In this document: one piece after another, positions 34,382 through 46,605 of the stretch
How the letters are laid out: every line of letters starts with the position of its first letter
How positions within the stretch are numbered: the stretch's first letter is position 1
Notes under the pieces: generated by a model
What the model saw: only the letters and a program-made list of their open reading frames with translations
What the model was told of the DNA's origin: nothing
Database searches by the model: none
Program-made: the position numbers and the translations under genes
Origin: Leptodontidium sp. MPI-SDFR-AT-0119
Lineage: Eukaryota > Ascomycota > Leotiomycetes > Helotiales > Leptodontidiaceae
DNA length: 64,000 nucleotides
NCBI GenBank assembly: GCA_020726505.1
Contig: JAHLEZ010000019.1
Span: 1 to 64,000 of the forward strand
Reading direction: 5' to 3'

Positions 34382-37300
34382 TGGGCCGTTACTCTGTGAT
34401 GATGACAGTCTAGGGTAACGAGGTGATTGGAGTTGCGACCAAAGCCTCTCACTGGCTATTATATGCCGCACAGAATGTGGAAAAAGGGAACGAAGCCCAT
34501 GGAAGATTCTCAACCTGAACTTGAAGGTTGAGAGGAACACTATTCTGTACTTGCCATGGATGGTTGAAATGACTCTCCGACCAAGCTTCGAGATAGCTCG
34601 AGGTTTGTTACGAGATCTCATAGGCTCTAATACTTACCTTGGGTATCACATACCATAGGATAGTACCACAGTCTTCGGGAATTTGGAGGCAAAGCTAGAA
34701 CGAAGCTAGGAGAGGAGACCGGGAGCCGAGGAGCTCGAAATGTTTGCATGTAAATGTGCGTTTTGCTTGATGGCTTGCATTTTGAGCCGCTAGTTTCCCT
34801 CATCATCCTTCCATAGGATATAAAATAGAAAATAGCAGAATATGACAAATCGCGCAGGACGCATACCGTGAATAATCAAGAAGTTTTCTCTAAGAAGTGA
34901 AAATTGAGCTTGTCATGCCGATCAGCAAGGGAGGTGAGGTGACTCAGCGGGTATCGAGGCAAAAGCAAAGGAAACGAAAGGAGAGGAAAGATGAGAATCA
35001 ATGAGAACGATTCCTCATCTCGTGTTACTCTTCTCGTGATGCACGGGTAAAACCGGGATGAGATCTTGTGTTCGCACATCCAGCCGACTGGTGGGGTAAT
35101 TTTCATGGCCTCATCGGCTTCACTTTTTGGATGTTAATGTTGATGCTGATAGGGAAACGGGAGTAGGATGCAGATATTCAATATATCCATATATCCATTA
35201 AGGTATTTGATAATAACGACGGTGACAAGGGCGATGATATTTGAGAGTCTCCGGATCTTTCCAAGAGGAAGTTCCAGCCAGTTGGTTGTTCGGTTTGTGT
35301 GCTAGTCTGCTTGCATTATACACTGGTGACTCGATCACAAGTCTTACCTCTTCTTGGAAAGTTCTTGTGCTCCCAACTCCAGCGCGCCTGGAGGGGTCCA
35401 GTCGCTGCGATGAACGGTGAACGAGGTGTTCAACAATAGTAGTATAATACGCAAAGGTGCATATCTGCATTGCACGTTAGTACTTGTTTGGATTCCATAC
35501 TAGAGAAACTAGATACTGCGCACACCCGTTTGCCTGCCGAGAAGATGAGAGGTAGGATTGTTAGAGGATTTTAAGTTGGATCAAGTATGGAGGGCGTGAA
35601 CGAAGAATCGATGATGGGTTTGGAGGGTTGGCTGGCCGAGGCATGCTCATTGTTTGCCTGTCGTCGTCTCTTGGTGTAGAAGAGTGGTATCTTCACTCCG
35701 CTGCAAACATCTGCAAGCTTCCGTGATCGGGCTGTTGATATTTGGTTGACAGTATAAAGGTATATGTCTGAGATGAGATGTAGTCGGGAATCGAGGGGTG
35801 CCTAGAAGCGGAATTCGGTATGACGAAAGTTTGGGAGCGTCGGGACGAAGGGAAAGTTAAAATCAAGCTCCAGGGACATACTGAGGCTGCAGGTTTGCCC
35901 TGAGGTGCCCCTCGTGGAGTCAGTTTCCTCACCACCTCTGAGATTTGCAAATTAGAAGTCTTGCCGTGGTGCAATAGGAGGTGAATTTTCGAAGACCGTA
36001 CCTGTCCTCCAAGGAGATATCTCAAGATTTTCCTTCTGGGTCTCACTTCGCTTCACCACTTTAGAAATCCATGCTATCGGGTGAGAAATGTGCACATTTC
36101 CAGTCTCTTACTTCGTGGGCACTTCAGCTGAATGATCCATGCTATACCGCACTGAGTCCATTCCCGAGGATCACCCCGAGGAAATATCTAAACTCCCCTT
36201 TGTCTTGGTTCGTAGTTTGTGGGATCTGACTGCCATTCAGCTGCGGTATCGAGGTTTCACAGCAGAATACATGCAAGTCAATTTGCTTTTTGGAAGTTGC
36301 ACGAGAACAGTTGTGTCGGCTAGATACTGGATCTTGTGTTGCCGTCCACTATTGATGGCTTAAGCCGCGCACATGGTATCCGGGATTGAGTTCTCGATGG
36401 CTTGAGGTTTAATTGGGGGGGTTGATAACTTGCAGAGGAGCAAACACCTCGCTGAGTGACGGTGCGGGCGAGAAACTTGGGTGTCTTGGCGTAATGTCTT
36501 GACAAGACCCAAGGAGCTGCACTTCGAACGCAGCGAGGTAGGTTATTGGCGAGTTGAAGTCAAGGAGGCGTGTGGTGGCTGGAGTGGCTTGCAAACAAGA
36601 CACGGTGAGCTGGGCTGCAATCGAGGGGGTAGCTGAGCGAGTTTGGGGTAGATGCATAGGGTGGACTAGATAGAGCACCTGCACGTCAAACATAAGTATT
36701 GAAGGACTCGAAGCGGATATCCCAGGCTAGGCACAAAACAAAGTTTCAGTGACATGCCAGATTCGCGGTTGCTAAACGATTCTTTGACCTCACTCACCCC
36801 AGAATAGTGGTTAACGAACGAGTCTTTGACCTCGCCAAGCCAAGTACAAGTTGCCAAAAGCACTTCAGATGGATTTGCTTCGTTGACCGTGGACGGCAAA
36901 GCGAAACGTGTGACGATATGAAGCGGTCGTAAATGCTGACGGGCATTATGCGAGGTGATATCTGGGTCATTTTGTGGATTATGAAGTACAATCAGTACAG
37001 GCACGCTGACGGGAAAGATGAGGCAGTTAGTTGCCGGATCCACAAGCGTGCTGACGGGACAGAAAGCCAGGCACGGGTTGCCTATTTGGAGACACCACGT
37101 TGATTGATCATCGAGATCGAGATGATATGCATCCGTCGGGTATGGAGTTGGTATCCGTTTTGTCGTCTCCTGGTGGCAGTTGATCCTCTTTGGAGGTCGA
37201 TGTCTTTACAAAAACGGGATTGATTATTAAGCAAGAATTATGCAGCATGGGCTTGGCGTGGTGTGCACAAAGTTAAGCAAGAATGGAAGCGAAAGACAGA

Positions 37301-38599
37301 TCTCGATGCAAATGCTTCCTTCTAATGCCGGTCCAGTTCATTCTCGAAGGCCATCCTCCCACGAATCAAGAGCAATCTCGCACCCTCATCAGCAGGCATC
37401 GGCATCGGCATCAACAGCATCAGAAGCATACAGTAGCATCAGAAGCATCGCATCTCATCAATTCTGCATCCCGGCACCCTCCGTGAACCCTGCGTGGCCA
37501 ACAACTGGATAATTACAGTACTTACTGAGGTGCTGCTGCATGTCCACCACCACACCACGCCTATGCAGGCCCGCCTCAAAAATCAGCCCACAACACCATT
37601 TGTCGTGCGTTGCTGCCAATATCTCGTGCGATGCCTCTGCACGACAAGAGAAGACTGCGACAGTTAGCGACTTCCTATCTGTCCATTGATTGGCCAATGA
37701 GTATTGAGTATTAGTATTAGTCGTCGCCGGCCCTGAGCCTTCAGACGTCACTCAGTACTAAGTACGGTACTCGACCAGACCCAGCCGGTACGAGTATCTG
37801 TATCCTCCCTCCCTCTCTTTCCCCTGCTCGATCCTGACCGCTCTGCAACGTCTCGAGGAAGTCCTCCCCGAGTACAGTACATACACGTTGCTGGCAGATT
37901 AGATGCTTGCTTGCAGCCTTGACCCATTCATTCCCCGTAGCGCTTTTCTTCCTTTCGTCCATATATAGTACGTACGCACATAAACAAGCCTTTCGGAGGC
38001 TACCGCCAGCCAGCCTTTTGTTGCTGCCAGCCTGCAAGTTCAAGCGCGAGCGGGTGAGCGACTGAGTGACTGAGTGTTTGTTTGTTTGTCTGTCTGCTGA
38101 GTCCTCAGGGCTGGTCTTGAGGTCTCGAGGTCTCGACCAGGATCCAGAAAAAGTCACATCATCGGTCCACTTACTCGTACGATCACGAGGATGAACCGGT
38201 CCTGAGGCTTGCACTCTCCAAACACTTTCCATACTACGGAGTCATTACGAAGGCCCCAGACTTGCCGATATTGTCTTGCTGAACCGACGAAGCTTCTGCT
38301 TTGGTTCTTTGGATTGATACTTAAACTTCATCGCCCCAATACGCCTGGCACGTCATCTATTCTATTCTGGACAAGACAGCTATTCGTCAAGATTCTTCGG
38401 CATTATCACTGACACTATCATTATCATCCCACATCACATTGACCTACTGAGCTGTATCTCCTTTCGGCCTCGGCACACCCAACAACGCCTCAGAGCATAT
38501 ATTCGACTACAACCCAGCTGCATCGTCCAACAAAATCGGACCATTCTTTCATCAGCAGGATCATTCTTGCAGCTTCGAATACTTGATTCATTCAGTCAA
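34382..38599. other. 4.2-kb intergenic tract before the bHLH gene
   Basis: No gene supported. Short open frames on both strands lack recognisable domains. A GCATCR-type imperfect minisatellite lies at about 37,385-37,460 and a tgact/gttt microsatellite at about 38,058-38,095. The final several hundred bases (C/CA/TC-rich, with scattered short upstream ATGs) look like a long promoter and 5' leader of the regulator at 38,600. Confidence 0.5.
37385..37460 (+). repeat. GCATC-type imperfect minisatellite
   Basis: Repeated gcatcggcatcggcatcaacagcatcagaagcat units, imperfect and short. No coding context. Confidence 0.7.
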
Positions 38600-40039
38600 A
38601 TGGCTATCAACTGCTGCCAGACTCCCAGTGTCGACTACTTCTCAGCACACAAGCGACCTCACGTATGTTAAACCTTTTCTTAGCCTGTCATCAATCAGCA
38701 CATTGCCTTAACGAAGATCCTGGGCAACATATCCCTCACTTCTTGTCGTGGGGTTCTGGGACACTTCGCCTCAATTCACACCACATCAGCATCACCTGAT
38801 AACAATATGGACTGACATCTCATCTCTCCGAACTAGAACTCCATATCAACATTCGGTTGGGACTCTAACTCATATAACGACTCGACACTTGCCTCGGACT
38901 CGTGTGACTCAACCTTGCCGTCACCTACATCTCCCGAATCACTAGCATTCCCTCCAACGGCTTACACTTTACCGAAAGGGGAGTTCAATCCAGACGTCAA
39001 GTCTGAACAAACATTCAACTTTGGTACTTTCGAGGACTGGATGCGTTGGGACGACCCTAGCGACGCAGCTCTTTCGCCAACGTCGGAAGAGTATTTCCCA
39101 AACTTCAAAGCCGAACCCACATCTCCATCCATGTCCGGCCTGGAACTCCAAGGCAGCGGGTACGGAACTAGAGGATCAACCATGACAGACGACTCCGCAG
39201 TCTTCGGCGAGGATCCAATGACCGAGGAACCCCTCTTCCAGACTCCAAACACACTGATTTCACCTCCCATGGCCGATATCCCGAACCGGGAAGGCCTCTA
39301 TTCGACACCTCTCTCCTGGACGCGTCCAACATCGGGTACAAGACAAGCGCAGCAATACAGTGGCAGGCTCACTCCCCAAGAAGAGTCCAAGCTTCGCAGT
39401 ATAGCCATGCCCTCTACACAAGCGCAATACCCCACATCTCCGTCGTCTTCGCCATCGTCACCCGACCCAACAGGGAATCGCAAGAGAAAATCGAGCATGG
39501 AGGAAGAGGAGGAAGACGACGAGAGCCCAGAGCCCATAAACGAGCGATGCCCACCAGTCAAAAAGACAGCACACAACATGATCGAGAAGCGATACCGCAC
39601 AAACCTCAACGACAAGATCGCCGCACTGCGGGATTCCGTCCCCTCGTTAAGGGTTATGAGCAAGAAGAATTCGCGTGGTGAGGACATTCAAGAAGATCTT
39701 CAAGGTCTTACACCTGCACACAAATTGAACAAGGTATGCTACCTCATCCCACCTAGCTAGGTTGTCGCTGACATCTTTGGCTTCAAGGCAACTGTCCTCT
39801 CCAAAGCAACAGAATACATTGCACACCTCGAGAAGCGTAACAAGTACCTCACAAAAGAAAACACGAGCTTAAAATCCCGAGTCGATGCTTTTGAGATTCT
39901 CGTCATGGCCAGACAGCCCCAGAACATGCAGCAGAACAATAACGTGAATCGATCGCAACGGAATTCAATGGTGGGGAGACAGCAACAACTTCCGTCGAGA
40001 CAACAGTATTTGATGGATGGGATGATGGGACCTATCTGA
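38600..40039 (+). CDS. bHLH-zip transcription factor, SREBP-type
   Basis: Predicted 403 residues in three exons: 38600-38662, 38837-39733 and 39788-40039. The bHLH starts [20 protein letters not shown]; the Tyr in EKRYR, in place of the usual Arg, defines the SREBP subgroup. Helix 2 (TPAHKLNK joined to [18 protein letters not shown]) is split by intron 2 and runs into a short zipper, [20 protein letters not shown]. Upstream is an acidic and Ser/Pro/Thr-rich likely activation region with [10 protein letters not shown] and EEEEEDDE. No transmembrane segments follow the zipper, so this is not a membrane-bound sterol sensor of the SCAP/SREBP type; it ends in Gln-rich sequence at MMGPI. Short soluble SREBP-like factors are known in ascomycetes. 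Targets are unknown. Confidence 0.9.
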
Positions 40040-43000
40040 GCCTCTTTTATTCATTGCGAATCGTGTCTTGAGGAGGGTTGCTCTTCAATATTTGCATAAT
40101 CTGGGCGACCTTCAAGGTCGGGATAGCATAGCAAGCACGTAAGCCTCGGTAGCTATTATCTTCTTCGATTCTCAGGCGTTTGGCATGGGATGGGCAGGAT
40201 ACGAACGCAGGATACCCTTGGCCACCACCTGGATCTGTCAGCCCCCTTCTATCAAGGGAGTGCGAAGATTTAAGTGAGCCTCTTGGCGGGAAAAAAAGAT
40301 CATGGGTCGGAGTTGTTTGTCTTTACATCTTTCGAGCTTGAGCTGAGTGATAGGGGTTAGCTGGAGAAGAGAGATCCGATGTAGCATAGTTTCTATGACT
40401 CCACTTTTGAAACCTCCCAGATGTAGAGCTGCTGTTGGAGTGATGGGTGGGAACGAGGTACCTGGCGATTTCGTGACGTCGCCACCGTCCAAATACAACT
40501 CATGCCAGAAACTTATATTTGGCTTTTCAATATCCACTTGAAGTGTCACCTAATGATACCAGGGCGTCTGATTAGTGAACATGAGATCCAGAGTGTTCTC
40601 TCTCACGTGATATGCAACCGTTGTCTGGAGGCGAGAGCCTCTCGCAAAGCAATCCTGACCGCAAGAAACCATGCTGTGCTTAGGTAGACAAAATATTCTC
40701 TATCTGTGCTAGACAAGTTGGTTACCATGAATATACTGGCAAGTGTTCACCCATGTGACGAAATCTGTGCTTTCCATCCGAAGACTCCGGGGCATTTCTT
40801 CATTACATCAGTGACATACATCTCTCTTATTCATAGAACACGACAATAGATCTAATCAACTACTGCCTCATTTAAACTCTGGAGTTGCAAGACTTAAAAC
40901 ACACGTCATCAATCCACCCTGTCTGCTTCTCGGGTGAGTCTTGCCGAAGCGGCTCTGAACCGAAAGGGCATTATTCAACTCCCATATTTGCGAAATAAGC
41001 ATACCTTGACATGAGATATTAAAAGGATCAGTATTAAAGTGCGTTTCAACCAGTTTTTGCCAGGTCGTTGCATGCATCATAAGTTCTCCCAGTCCATCCA
41101 TCCAAACGAGGTAACCAATCCAGCCCTACGGAATCTAGACCGATCTATCCAGATCCTGCAAGACAGGACAATACAGGACCTGATGATTCATACGCCTGCA
41201 TATTCTTAGTGCGTCGGCCCACCTTAGACCAGCAGGTTGTGCTGCGGTAGGTAAACGGGGTACGTGAAGTCTCCGGTTAAAAATACATGTGTCAGTGACA
41301 GCTCTCGCAATACTCCGGTTCGAAATGACTGGCAGATCTGTTTGTGAGGAAATGAACCGATGGATCGGGTGTGGATCTGTGGGTGAGTACTTGGAACTTT
41401 TGAGGCTACTTGGTTAAAACTGCAGACAATTATATGGGATATTTTGCGTGTCTGCATCTTTGACTGGCTGCTTCTGTTGCGTAGATAGTCATAAAGTGGT
41501 CCGAGATCTTCTATCTGACCCTCTCGCAATACAACCAGAACCCCTCCCTTTCCATTGTCGTCCTCTCCCTCTTTACTCTCCTCGCCGCCATCAGTGCAGG
41601 CTGACACATTGACTCATGTGCTAGCTATACACGTATGGGCAAAACCTACAACCCGAACACTCTAGACGTCTACTAGTCCTACACCGACACGGTTTACAAA
41701 TCGGACCCGGTCTTGTAATTTCCTCGGCCTAGATTTGTGACCGGGCCGCTGTGTCCGTAGGTATATTTCGGGTGTGTATGAACCATGTATGACCTGCTTA
41801 AGTCAACAACTTGATGCATTGAATCATATTCTTGAGCAGAGAAACTCCAGGGAGAGCATCCGTCCGATGCGACAGGGCAGTTTTGTTTGATACTTGAAGT
41901 CACAATTCTCGAGTGATATGCTAAGAGCATATTTAAACGAGGTCGATGTGTGCTATCTTTACCATCGATGGGTTCTGTAAACACTTGTGCCGATGTAAGG
42001 GCTTGGGTAGTCCTAAGGGGCGATGATGAGAATGCTGATGATTAGATAAATGATGATTTTGAGGATTTCATTGATGGCCAGGGTTGGAGGACGAGGTGGA
42101 AGTTCTTGTGGGCTGTATGGGATCTGTAGAATGTGAGTCTGTGAGGAACTAATTTGGGAGAGCAAGGTAAATTAGGAAGATGTGGAAGTGGTAGTCGAAG
42201 TGGATTTGGGGTTTGGATTGATTTTGTGGGTCCGTAAGCGAGAGAGTGTGTATGTTGAGGTCTTTTAGTTGGAAAGCTCTACGCGGAGGCTGTTATTCGA
42301 GGAATCATAATTGCCATTTATAGGTTGGTCTGTTTACATGTGGCTTTGTTTAGAATTTAGCGAGAAATTATTTCCCCCGGCTTAGTGGCTGGACTTACCC
42401 CCTTAATTTAAACTTCACTAGCTACAGCGACCGACTTGATTAAGCCTCCTCGTTCCACATCATCTTTTGGAGAGCATTTGGAACAGACTAAGGGCATTTC
42501 TTTGCCATGTCTGCGCATGGTTTTGTTATATCTCGGCAATTTCTCTCAACCGCTCATCGTCCAAACCAAACCCAGCTTCAATTTTTAGCTCGCAGCCCCT
42601 ACAACTAGACTGGGAAAGGAAGGCAGAAACACACCTCAATTATGGATGGAGAAAGGATTGTACTTAACGCAGACTTTGGCATACGATCCAGCCATTCACT
42701 TTAACGAAAATCCCGTATGTCCACCCATGCTCGGCTCTGCAACGTCAACAATAAACTTCAAATTTGACGCGGCGCCAACCGAAGGAAGGATCGGGGAGGA
42801 AAAGTCAAGTGTGAAGTTGATTGGGTGAGGAACAATGTTATGCCACTAGGTATGGAGCCCGCTACGTAAGGTTTATCGATTTCAGACTCTCTCAGAAGTG
42901 AATTAGCTAGCGTGAATGAAGCTAGATTATCGGACGGGAAAGCTAAATGCTCGGACTCGTTTGTCGGTCATGAAGGTTCGAACGAACCTCGCGTGGGGGA

Positions 43001-44138
43001 ATACGATTGAGCAAGATATCTAGAAGTCTTGGTTTGTCTCTTTCTGATGGTTCTTCTTTACGTGTGTCATCATCGTTTGATGCCTTTCTGATACCATGGC
43101 TTGGCTGTGATAGAAATCAATTAGATCTCGTACATCCGACACGAATTACCAACACCTGTATCCACCCCAGAGTTTGAGACAAGATCAAAACATCGATATG
43201 AAGGTCGCTTCGTCAGGTGACAAGAGTGCGATGCCAAAATTCGACATTTGACGTCCTTGAAAAGATCCACTCTGTCAAGCCAATCTCACATTCATTACAC
43301 AGTCAAAGCAGACCGCCCACAGCAAGTGAGCTTATCGATTAGAGAAGTACAATGCTGACTCAGCGACTCTGTGACGCATAGGATGTATTCAACATGACCG
43401 CAATCCAATGTTCTTCCACAGCATCCACATCAAGAAAATCCAAACGAGATCTCGGAGATAACGATCTCCACCATGAATAAGAAATCAACGTTGGGAGTGG
43501 ATCTGCAGTGGGCTTTGCAGAAGAGCTGGACCACCAACGCGGCACGCAAGCGCGGGGCAAGACTCCAGTCGGGGGCGCGTGGCATTTTGACACTCTCCTG
43601 ACAAGCCTCCGAGATCATGGAGACGGGATGAAGGTACGAAATACCCGCTCCTTGTACCATTTATGATGTTTCATTGGCTCCCCAACCATGTTGAAAACAT
43701 CGAATATCCGAGACGGGACCGAATGCGAGTCCGGCTCGGTCTCGCACCGTCGTACAGTCGTACAGACTACCGTACTTGCAACATCCTCATTGGATCGAGG
43801 CATGCAAATGGTCGATAATAGGTCATGATGAATGCCAGGTTTTCACAATTGTGCCGGGTGTTGCAAGGTGCTGGCATAATGTGCACAAATGCTCGTGCTC
43901 ATCCGAAGTTCCATGTTCTTGGTGGGCGTGAAGCTGCGTATATAATAGCAACGGCTGTTCCCTACTCCCCTGGGCTTCCGATTAACTTACATCGGGATAT
44001 GTCGACGGTGAAATACGCTAGACCTTACTTGTGCTTTACTTCGTTCGCTCCTACCTTGGTCTTGAGACTAGGTGGTTGTAACACAACAAGTCAAGAAACA
44101 CCGCAGCAGCTTTCTGTTTATTTGTAATTTCTTCCACC
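40040..44138. other. 4.1-kb intergenic tract
   Basis: Short open frames only (longest about 127 codons, minus, 41,607-41,224), none with domain-like content or plausible splicing partners. The last 150 bp contain the promoter and leader of the transporter at 44,139. I see no RNA gene or transposon in this stretch. Confidence 0.45.
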
Positions 44139-45842
44139 ATGGAGAAGACCGAAGTCGATCTCGAAGCAGGGTTGAGCTCTTCACCCACCAAGACTGCGGA
44201 AAGCGAGAAGCACGGTGGGGATACAGAAAGCGTCAACGGCAATACCTCGACGACGCCAGAGACGGCATTAGCGGAGATTGATCCGACAGCAAAGTTCGTC
44301 GTCGATTGGGCAGTGGGAGATCCGGAAAAGCCAGTCAATTGGACTACAAGGAAGAAGTGGAAGAATTTATGGATTGTCAGCGGTATCACCTTTATCACGT
44401 ATGTAAAGCTCCAGCTTTCCGGTTTCTGCTGCTAGCCAGATACTGAACATTCCTCAGACCCTTGGCATCGTCCATGTTCGCACCTGGTGTGCCACAACTA
44501 ATGCAGGAATTCAAATCCAGCAACAAAGAGCTGGCCTCCTTCGTCGTCTCGGTTTACATTCTCGGTTTCGCTGTTGGACCCATGGTAATCGCCCCAATGT
44601 CCGAACTCTACGGTCGTAAAAAGCTCTACCAGTTTTGTAACGTACTCTTCTGTGCATTTACGATAGTATGTGGGGAGTCGGTAAACTTGGGGATGCTTCT
44701 TGCGTTTCGATTCTGGGCTGGGTGTGCAGGTGTTGCACCTTTAACCATTGGTGCCGGCTCAATTGGTGACTTGATGGCCGCTGAGGAGAGAGGAGGGGCC
44801 ATGGCAATCTTTTCCTTGGGACCTCTTCTAGGACCAATCATTGGTGAGTCTTTCCACTGCAAGCAAGTAGCAACAGTGATTAACTTTCTGAAGGACCAAT
44901 TGCTGGTGGCTACGTTACACAGGGTATTGGTTGGAGATGGGTTTTCCGCTTTCTCGCCATTGGCGTAAGTATTCTAATCCCAAATACACCGACGTACCAG
45001 ACTAACAGATGCAGTCTTTCGTCGTAACCATATTCTCCCTCTTCTTCATGGACGAAACATACACACCAACCCTTCTCGAATTAAGAGCCAAGAAACTTCG
45101 AAAAGAACACAACGAACCACTCTATCGGTCCAAATACGCCAGCGACCTCCCTCCTCGAACAATCTTCAAGCACGCAATTGCACGCCCATTGAAGCTCCTC
45201 TTCCTCTCACCTATCGTCTCCCTCCTCTCCCTGCATGTCGCATTTGTCTACGGGCTACTCTACCTTCTCTTCACGACCTTCACAACAGTTTTCACCGGTA
45301 TCTACGACTTCAGCACTGGATCGGTGGGTCTGACTTTCCTTGGACTCGGAGTAGGATCTATCCTCGGGGTCGTAATCATCGGTGGCACAAGCGACAGGAT
45401 CTACAAATACTACAAAGCCAAGAACGGCGGCGAAGGGAAGCCAGAGTACCGCCTACCAGCACTGATGTGGTGTAGCATGTTCGTTCCCGTTGGGCTGTTC
45501 TGGTATGGATGGAGTGCGCAGGCTCATGTCCATTACATCGTTCCTATCCTCGGCACAGTTCTGATCGCCTTCGGCATGTTGAGCGTCATGTTGCCCGTGC
45601 AGAGCTATCTTGTTGATGCATACACGCAATACGCAGCTTCAGCCGTTGCAGCAGCTACCATTCTACGTTCACTGCTTGGTGCGCTTTTGCCACTTGCTGG
45701 ACAACCACTCTTCGACAGTCTCGGAATCGGCTGGGGAAACTCGCTGCTTGGATTCTTGAGCTTGGCCATGGTGCCTGTACCTTGGGTATTCTGGAGATAT
45801 GGAGAGAAGATTAGGTTGAGAATGAAAATTAGCTTGGACTAG
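44139..45842 (+). CDS. MFS drug:H+ antiporter, DHA1 family
   Basis: Predicted 516-residue plasma-membrane transporter in four exons: 44139-44398, 44458-44843, 44894-44964 and 45009-45842. After an acidic/Ser N-terminus, [20 protein letters not shown] and [20 protein letters not shown] followed by GRKKLYQF (motif A region) identify the DHA1 multidrug/polyamine group. Motif C-type [20 protein letters not shown] is restored across intron 2, and GWRWVFRF follows. The central loop has the family [18 protein letters not shown]-terminal helices include [20 protein letters not shown]. All predicted helices are present. Likely an exporter of small toxic or polyamine-like compounds, but the substrate is not determinable. 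Confidence 0.92.
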
Positions 45843-46605
45843 ATAGAATGTCCTGCTGTGTTAGTTAGTGAGTGGTGCTCATATATTTGGAGGGCGGTGA
45901 GATGAAGTGGAAGTTGTTTGTTGATTATTTAGCGAATGGCGTTGGTGGTGGGTCTGCACTTGCCTTAATGCATATCTCGATGGGTTGGACGCCGATCCTC
46001 TTGGAACGTTTTCGAGTACATAACCAATTCAAACATGTGAATGCCACCGTCCGCCCCAACTCTTATTGCTGTACTGTCTGGTTGAGAGTCAACATTCGAA
46101 GCTTTTGCTTTCAGCAATTCCCCATCAGATCAGCTTTTCCCCTCTTCTGGCTCCTTCAAAATACTTGTCCCTGCTGAGAACATTCAAATATTTAAGACCA
46201 AAGTTGACATCTAGTTTTTCAAGTCACAGTGCACAGGGAACAGAACAAATTAAATTATGTGTTGCAATTTGAGAGTCTCTAAGCTATGTATTGCGCAGAG
46301 TGTGGTGCAGAGGGCCTTTCCTCTTTCATACGCTCGATTTCGGATCGATCATGCAAATAAATATCCATCCGTCCAATCATTCTCATCCCCGTATGTGCTT
46401 TCCTTCAGAAATGCGTAAAAAGCAGAAAAAAGTATTGCGCAAATGTATGCCACCGTGAAGTCGAGGGTAACTATCAGCAAGAAAAAGAGATGGCATAAAT
46501 ACCGCTCAATCTTTCTCTTCGTACCCATCCGTCAGATTCTCCTGCGAAACTTCCATGAAAGCCTCATTCAAAATCTGCATCGAATCCTGCAAGAGCCTAA
46601 GTTTC
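45843..46605. other. Intergenic, convergent 3' ends
   Basis: About 760 bp with small chance open frames. Nothing recognised. Confidence 0.5.

Noticed and set aside
42960..42995. GGTTCGAA motif considered as a tRNA T-loop
   Set aside because: No matching acceptor stem or D-arm could be folded around it.
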